This document shows positions 5,084-9,350 of a stretch of DNA of 9,350 nucleotides, piece after piece (within the stretch, counting starts at the first letter, position 1; the number at the start of each line of letters is the position of its first letter). Source of the stretch: Parabacteroides sp. (GTDB taxonomy: Bacteria > Bacteroidota > Bacteroidia > Bacteroidales > Tannerellaceae); contig DXRF01000099.1 in the NCBI GenBank assembly GCA_019411205.1, forward strand, positions 1 to 9,350, read 5' to 3'. The notes under the pieces were generated by a model, which was not told the origin of the DNA, did not search any database, and was given only the letters and a program-made list of their open reading frames with translations. The position numbers and the translations under genes were made by a program.

Positions 5084-8000
5084 TTACTTTACAATTGCTT
5101 TCACAGCGTCTTCACCTTCAACAGCAACTACAACTACACCTGCAGGAGCTGCGATAGTGACATTGTCAGAAGTAACCACCGTATTAGCAACTGTCTGACC
5201 TAAGATGTTAGTGATAACAACTTTCTTGCCGGCAGCACCTGTAACCGTTACTTGACCGTTACCGGCGATAACTGCTACAGAAGATACTTCTACGTCTTCG
5301 TTTGAAGTAGCATCACTTTGAGCTGTCGTATTCAGCAACAGAGCTTGATAGATGTCTTCATAAACATCTTGATGCCAATTGCCATTATGATCGCTGGTGT
5401 CACTAAAACCACGACCGGTAGAAACAATGTTGTGGTTCTGTTCCTTCAACCAAGTGTTACCACTGGCTGCATAACCATATTGTTTACCCTTCGTTTCAAT
5501 ATAGAAGTTCTCGTCATCATTCTGATCTTTCAAACGGAATGCGATAGAAGCACCATCGTAAGCCTTTTCTTTCAGAACAACTTTCTTGGCAACGTTTTTG
5601 CCGTCATACAAATCACGGTCATACTTGATTGTTGCATCAGCAGCATCCATGATGTACAATGTATCCTGATAGTGTATTGCATTTACGAATGCATAACGAG
5701 TATACACGTTTTCGAACGGTTTAACGCTGTTCTTCAAATAAGCCGGAATTACGCTATCTACAGAAGCATCAACCATATAACGTCCCTGTAAGTAATCGAT
5801 TACCTGATAATGGTCACCGATAGCCGGATGATCTTCATGGTTGCATTCAGCTGTTTTCTTAGCCTCAACATCAAGAGCCAACAGATAAGTAGGCATGCTC
5901 GATACATTTACATGAGCTGTATCGATAAAGAACTCATTGTTGCGTTCCGGTTCTTCAACAGCACTGAAGATGTTCATATAAGTAACACCATCGATTACAG
6001 ATTCGCCCAACGTACGGTTTTCATTGTTCGTTGAATAGAACTTTTCAGTCTTCAAACCGACCACTCTGCGATAATACGGCATTGTATCTGCTTCCAAGAT
6101 AAACGATTCGGTACGATCCTGACACAAGTCTTCAACTTTTGCATCCAGCTGACCTTGTTCGATAGCCAGTTTATCCAAAGCATCGTCAAAATTGTATTCC
6201 CAACCAACAAACTTATTCACATCTTCAGTATACACACCATTTTTATCTACAGGATAAGCATCAGGACGCTCAGTACGAACCAATGCATAATAATGGCCTT
6301 CTTCATTATCGGCAGTCCAATGGTTATTTTCTTTTAATGTAAAATAAGCCAATGTGTAATTTGCATTACCATCCAAAGTATCAGCCACGCAATATTTGCC
6401 ATTCTTGTTGATACCAACAAATACACGGTCATTGTTGATCATATCTGCATCTTTTACTTTCAGCATATAAACTGATTTGTAAAGTTGAGTTGCACCAGCA
6501 GCTTCACTTGTGTAACCGTAAGGTATGTTCGTTGATTCGCAAGCAGCAACTTCCCAGTTTATTTTAACTGGAACCAGTTCGAAATTAGAACCTTCAGCCT
6601 GAGCTCTCAACAGCGTATCTTTACCCTGCTTAACAGCATTCAGATAATAAGGATCTGTACCATAATCGAAGAACTGTTTCAGTTTGAATGTATTTTCAAT
6701 TACTTTGTCACCCGGATTCAGATAACCCAGTGTATTAACCGGATCAACTTTCGTGAACTTCAGTGTATCAGAGCAAGCAAACTGACTGTTGTTGTGTCCT
6801 AATGTATTATCATAATTATGATTGATAATAAATACATTGTCATCAGCTTTATAAAGTTGACCTTCGAATGCTACATTTGAATATTCACGGTTTACAACTT
6901 TGACACGAGCAACAGGATCTTCTTCACAACCTGTATATTCAACAACCCACTGCGTTGCAGGCATATGAGCGAAGTTTTGAGAAGCTTCCTTTTCATCATA
7001 TACAACATGGCCGTTCATATCTGCCACAACATTCACTCCGTTTGCACGATGAGTGCTCAAAATCGGAGCTTTATCTGTTACCAACTGGATTGTGTAAACA
7101 GCCTGATCCAAAGTTGTACGAGTCAAGTACGGATAAGAATGATCAAATTCGATGCAAGTGTGGAGAGTACCTTCAGCAGCAGAACCTTTAGGCTTATCTG
7201 TTCCACCGGCAGTTACAACCCAACCGTCTTTCGTATTCAACTTACTCAACATTACTGCAACAGGAGCCTCTTCTGAAGCTGTAGCCAATTCAGTATTACT
7301 TGCACTTAAGCCTTTGTTTCCTGGAGTAATATCAGAAGAAGAGATAAACTGGCTTGCAACGATAGAGTTTCTCCAAGTTTTCTCTGCCTTAAATTCTGCA
7401 TCATTCATTACAGATGCATTCAACGGTTCAATAACCAAACTATCTTGAGTCGGGAAATAAGTCAGACGATAGTTATAACGAGCATTGAAGAAGAAATCAG
7501 CAACTTCCGTAGACGGCTTCTTGTTTGACAACAGCAGTTCAGGAGAGTTGGATGGGTTTTCGGTAGCTTCTTCCCAACGAGCTGTATCGACCATCAAATA
7601 TTTATCATTCTTAGCCATATCTTTTTCATCGATCACAGCTTTCAAACGAAGAGGATATTTGGCATACAGATCTTTATGCGCAACAACAGCAACAGCGAAA
7701 ATATAATCTTCAATCACTGTTTTATCTGTATGTTTTACATAATATGCCTTATTGGCATCACTCAATGTCCAAAGTTGGTCAGCAGCTGTTTCTTCCAAAT
7801 AAACAACCCACTTTTCTACAAGATCTTTTGCATTTTCAGCAGTCTTGCCATTATTGAAAACAGATCCTGCTTGTATTAATGCTTCTTGAGATGCACCTTT
7901 ATTAAAATTAGCAAAAATGAAGCCCAATTCATTTGCTTCAGAACCTTCTTCTGCATTATATTCAGACAAAATAGTTTCACCAGCAGCAATAATTGCTTTC

Positions 8001-8950
8001 TCTGCAGCCAACTTTATTTCGTCTGCCTCAGCAGTCAAGTTTTTCTCTTCAGCAATATACTTATAAGTATCTAATGTGCTGTTATCAACCGGAGACATAG
8101 CCGTTCTATTGCCAATACCCGTCGGAGTCATAAAGTTGAAACCGGCAGCACCATCTTTCTGAGCATCGATCATGCGATTGATGTCATTTGCGTTTAACAC
8201 AACAGATTCTGCAACAACCGGAGTCAGTTTCAAAGCTTCACAAGAAGTAGCCTTATTCCCTGCTTCAGCAGCCGTATAAACAGCGGCAACTACCTGAGTT
8301 CCCGGAATATTCAGACCATACTGATTAGCAGCAGTCTTAGAAGACTTCTTCAATACGATGTATTTGTCCGAATCATGGAAATTAGCATACAGAATTTCAT
8401 TTGCCAGCTTCTTTGTATTATCTACGTTAGAAGAGAACCAACTCCACTCAACATTGCAACCTTCCAAAATAGAAGCTTCCAAATCTGCAGATGTAGCGGT
8501 CGTAGCGATTTTATCTTTGCCATAAGCTGTTTTATGATCAAAGATAATTCCTAACCCAGTTTCCTTGTTCTTAAAAGTAAATTTACCACCTGTTGCTCCA
8601 TCTTTCTTATCATAAGAAATCTGCCACAAAGAATAGTTTAAAGGAGCTTTATCAGCATCCACAATACGAAGAGTCACTTCACCGGTTTGAAAATCGCGTT
8701 CTTGGATCAAAACCTGATTTTTTTCCTCACCAACACGTAACTGATACCATTTATCAGCCTCAATTTTGTTCACTTCAGAACCTAAAGCAGCATTGCTATT
8801 AGTTCCGAAAGAACGATAAGTTAACCCAGTCACACAAGGAGTAACCTGGCCATAAGCATTGCTTAAGGGAAAACTACTTACCTGTGCTACCGCAGAGAAT
8901 GCCGTTCCGAAAGCCAGACATCCTACAAGAGTAGAAAACTTTTTGTTCAT
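5084..8950 (-). CDS. Large secreted DUF6383-like surface protein, probable phase-variable S-layer-type glycoprotein
   Basis: A 1288-residue secreted protein. MNKKFSTLVGCLAFGTAFSA begins a signal peptide with likely cleavage after AVA (20-22). An in-frame ATG 20 codons upstream would put a false hydrophobic leader before it, so I use the ATG at 8950. An N-terminal region (about 63-140, KWYQLRVG, LRIVDADKAPLNYSLWQI, GGKFTFKNKETGLGIIFDHK) and the last 68 residues (VEVSSVAVIAGNGQVTVTGA, then NILGQTVANTVV and AGVVVVAVEG) resemble the DUF6383 proteins of Parabacteroides; the end also recalls a T9SS-type sorting domain. A helical stretch lies near 303-400; the rest looks beta-rich. Nine D(S/T)(A/L/V/M) motifs, the Bacteroidales O-glycosylation signal, occur at 455, 503, 728, 778, 857, 955, 1010, 1065 and 1096. 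No enzyme motif is apparent. Context (an invertible promoter upstream) suggests phase-variable surface display; the family assignment is from memory. Confidence 0.85.
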   Translation of the reverse strand: MNKKFSTLVGCLAFGTAFSAVAQVSSFPLSNAYGQVTPCVTGLTYRSFGTNSNAALGSEVNKIEADKWYQLRVGEEKNQVLIQERDFQTGEVTLRIVDADKAPLNYSLWQISYDKKDGATGGKFTFKNKETGLGIIFDHKTAYGKDKIATTATSADLEASILEGCNVEWSWFSSNVDNTKKLANEILYANFHDSDKYIVLKKSSKTAANQYGLNIPGTQVVAAVYTAAEAGNKATSCEALKLTPVVAESVVLNANDINRMIDAQKDGAAGFNFMTPTGIGNRTAMSPVDNSTLDTYKYIAEEKNLTAEADEIKLAAEKAIIAAGETILSEYNAEEGSEANELGFIFANFNKGASQEALIQAGSVFNNGKTAENAKDLVEKWVVYLEETAADQLWTLSDANKAYYVKHTDKTVIEDYIFAVAVVAHKDLYAKYPLRLKAVIDEKDMAKNDKYLMVDTARWEEATENPSNSPELLLSNKKPSTEVADFFFNARYNYRLTYFPTQDSLVIEPLNASVMNDAEFKAEKTWRNSIVASQFISSSDITPGNKGLSASNTELATASEEAPVAVMLSKLNTKDGWVVTAGGTDKPKGSAAEGTLHTCIEFDHSYPYLTRTTLDQAVYTIQLVTDKAPILSTHRANGVNVVADMNGHVVYDEKEASQNFAHMPATQWVVEYTGCEEDPVARVKVVNREYSNVAFEGQLYKADDNVFIINHNYDNTLGHNNSQFACSDTLKFTKVDPVNTLGYLNPGDKVIENTFKLKQFFDYGTDPYYLNAVKQGKDTLLRAQAEGSNFELVPVKINWEVAACESTNIPYGYTSEAAGATQLYKSVYMLKVKDADMINNDRVFVGINKNGKYCVADTLDGNANYTLAYFTLKENNHWTADNEEGHYYALVRTERPDAYPVDKNGVYTEDVNKFVGWEYNFDDALDKLAIEQGQLDAKVEDLCQDRTESFILEADTMPYYRRVVGLKTEKFYSTNNENRTLGESVIDGVTYMNIFSAVEEPERNNEFFIDTAHVNVSSMPTYLLALDVEAKKTAECNHEDHPAIGDHYQVIDYLQGRYMVDASVDSVIPAYLKNSVKPFENVYTRYAFVNAIHYQDTLYIMDAADATIKYDRDLYDGKNVAKKVVLKEKAYDGASIAFRLKDQNDDENFYIETKGKQYGYAASGNTWLKEQNHNIVSTGRGFSDTSDHNGNWHQDVYEDIYQALLLNTTAQSDATSNEDVEVSSVAVIAGNGQVTVTGAAGKKVVITNILGQTVANTVVTSDNVTIAAPAGVVVVAVEGEDAVKAIVK

Positions 8951-9047
8951 AATCATTTGAATTAATATTAATAATACATATACTAAAAGTTCAATCAGTA
9001 TCACGTACATTCTTGTGTTTTAGTCTTTTAACTAAACTTCTGTACTT

Positions 9048-9082
9048 TGACTAAAGAAAACGTACGTTTTTTTAGTCATTTT
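9048..9082 (+). repeat. Left inverted repeat of the putative invertible promoter
   Basis: Positions 9048-9071 are the exact reverse complement of 9240-9263 (24 of 24), and similarity continues with one small gap to GTCATTTT at 9075-9082. The core is the 14-bp palindrome AAAACGTACGTTTT (9057-9070), and with flanks TGACTAAA and TTTAGTCA the copy itself is a near-perfect 31-bp palindrome with one unpaired G (9056). The AAACGTACGT core matches the ARACGTWCGT pattern that I recall for Mpi-type invertible repeats of Bacteroides. Confidence 0.8.
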
Positions 9083-9190
9083 TCGGGAGCTTCAGAAAGG
9101 TTCGTATCAGAAAGACGGTTTTTCGTACTTGTTAAGCTATCTGATTGATAAGAAAGAATATAGAAAAGGAAAAATTATTGGAAGAAAGGA

Positions 9191-9220
9191 TTGCAGGTTT
9201 AAAAAGTAGTTGTATTTTTG
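9191..9220 (+). promoter_or_regulatory. Consensus promoter inside the invertible segment, facing right
   Basis: TTG (9191-9193), 19 bases, then TATTTTTG (9213-9220): an exact match to the Bacteroidetes -33/-7 consensus, with the frequently seen GCA three bases downstream region (TGCAGTG). The start of transcription would be near 9227, at the inner edge of the right repeat. In this orientation it could drive only something to the right of the window. Confidence 0.7.
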
Positions 9221-9227
9221 TGCAGTG

Positions 9228-9263
9228 AAAATGACAAATAAAAACGTACGTTTTCTTTAGTCA
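9228..9263 (-). repeat. Right inverted repeat of the putative invertible promoter
   Basis: The inverted partner of 9048-9082. It shares the 14-bp palindrome AAAACGTACGTTTT (9241-9254) and the outer flank CTTTAGTCA (9255-9263) exactly. Its inner flank (TGACAAATA, 9232-9240) has drifted from the left copy, so this copy is a less perfect palindrome on its own, and the orientation of the repeat pair can be read unambiguously as inverted. Confidence 0.8.
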
Positions 9264-9266
9264 TTT

Positions 9267-9297
9267 CAAAATTATATTCTATTTCTCTATTTTCCAA
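9267..9297 (-). promoter_or_regulatory. Possible minus-strand promoter outside the invertible segment
   Basis: On the minus strand TTG (9297-9295), 20 bases, then TAATTTTG (9274-9267) fits the consensus. It would start near 9260, within the right inverted repeat, and read left through the whole invertible segment towards the large gene with a leader of about 310 nt. In DNA this AT-rich a chance match is quite possible, and it would defeat a strict ON/OFF switch, so I rate it low. Confidence 0.35.
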
Positions 9298-9350
9298 CTA
9301 TTTACAACAGCGAAAACATAAAAATCAAAGTAGATAGTATAGTATGTACG

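Larger units (their letters stand above)
9048..9263. promoter_or_regulatory. Putative invertible (phase-variable) promoter segment, shown in OFF orientation
   Basis: Two inverted repeats bound a 168-bp centre (9072-9239). The only consensus promoter found in it (9191-9220) points right, away from the large secreted-protein gene. Inversion about the repeats would place the -7 at 9091-9098 and the -33 at 9118-9120 reading left, giving a leader of about 130 nt to the ATG at 8950. The centre has no TAnnTTTG match on the minus strand in the present orientation. This is the architecture of Bacteroidales phase-variable promoters switched by Mpi-type serine recombinases, known for capsule loci of Bacteroides fragilis and reported for surface glycoproteins of Parabacteroides distasonis. 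Inversion itself is not shown by a single sequence. Confidence 0.7.
8951..9350. other. Regulatory region upstream of the large secreted-protein gene
   Basis: A gene-free, AT-rich 400-bp stretch to the window edge. It contains the AT-rich leader of the large gene (no Shine-Dalgarno; TATTAATATTAAT near 8961-8973), an inverted repeat TTTAGT/ACTAAA (9019-9036), and the predicted invertible promoter segment (9048-9263) with its two inverted repeats. A second possible promoter lies outside that segment (9267-9297). No recombinase gene is in the window. Confidence 0.7.

Noticed and set aside
5318..5791. Plus-strand open frame of 157 codons inside the large gene
   Set aside because: It is antisense to a continuous 1288-codon gene with signal peptide and domain structure; long shadow frames are expected in so long a gene.
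8918..8929. Lipobox-like Leu-Val-Gly-Cys at residues 8-11 of the large protein
   Set aside because: Only three hydrophobic residues precede the cysteine and the hydrophobic core continues after it, so a signal peptidase I site after AVA fits better than a lipoprotein.
8951..9010. Extended N-terminus of the large secreted protein (20 extra residues, start at 9010)
   Set aside because: It would put a hydrophobic, AT-rich stretch before a complete signal peptide that starts MNKKFS; the ATG at 8950 gives the normal layout.
1..9350. CRISPR array, insertion sequence, tRNA or rRNA
   Set aside because: No spaced direct repeats, transposase frames with terminal repeats, or tRNA/rRNA-like segments were seen on either strand.

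Overview
The window reads as chromosomal DNA of a member of the Bacteroidales, most likely Parabacteroides or a close relative. Three things point there: promoters of the Bacteroidetes primary-sigma type (TTG, about 19-20 bp, TAnnTTTG), weak or absent Shine-Dalgarno sequences, and protein families typical of the phylum (a DUF3098 membrane protein, a PUA-less TruB, and a very large secreted protein with a DUF6383-like C-terminus). Every gene found is on the minus strand, so transcription runs from right to left.

Right edge (8951-9350): a gene-free 400-bp regulatory region. It holds two inverted repeats with a 24-bp perfect core around a segment that carries a Bacteroidetes-type promoter pointing to the right, away from the gene it adjoins. 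This looks like a phase-variable invertible promoter caught in the OFF orientation. Next comes a 1288-residue secreted protein (5084-8950) with a signal peptide, nine candidate O-glycosylation motifs and a DUF6383-like C-terminal domain. It is probably a surface or S-layer-like glycoprotein controlled by that switch. A strong hairpin (4864-4908) separates it from the next unit.

Middle (309-4688): a tightly packed housekeeping operon in the order ftsX, DUF3098 gene, uppP, truB, queA, folK, small basic protein. Junctions are 4-bp overlaps or gaps of 2 to 35 bases, so co-transcription and partial translational coupling are likely. The operon mixes cell division and envelope functions (FtsX, UppP), tRNA modification (TruB, QueA) and folate synthesis (FolK).

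Left edge (1-308): the first 16 codons of metK (S-adenosylmethionine synthetase) start at position 48 and run off the window. Its long leader has a well-formed promoter (265-294), a pseudoknot element that closely resembles a SAM-II riboswitch (198-252), and four exact tandem 7-bp repeats (60-87) just before the start codon. SAM made by MetK probably feeds back on its own synthesis through the riboswitch. SAM is also the co-substrate of QueA in the operon just upstream.
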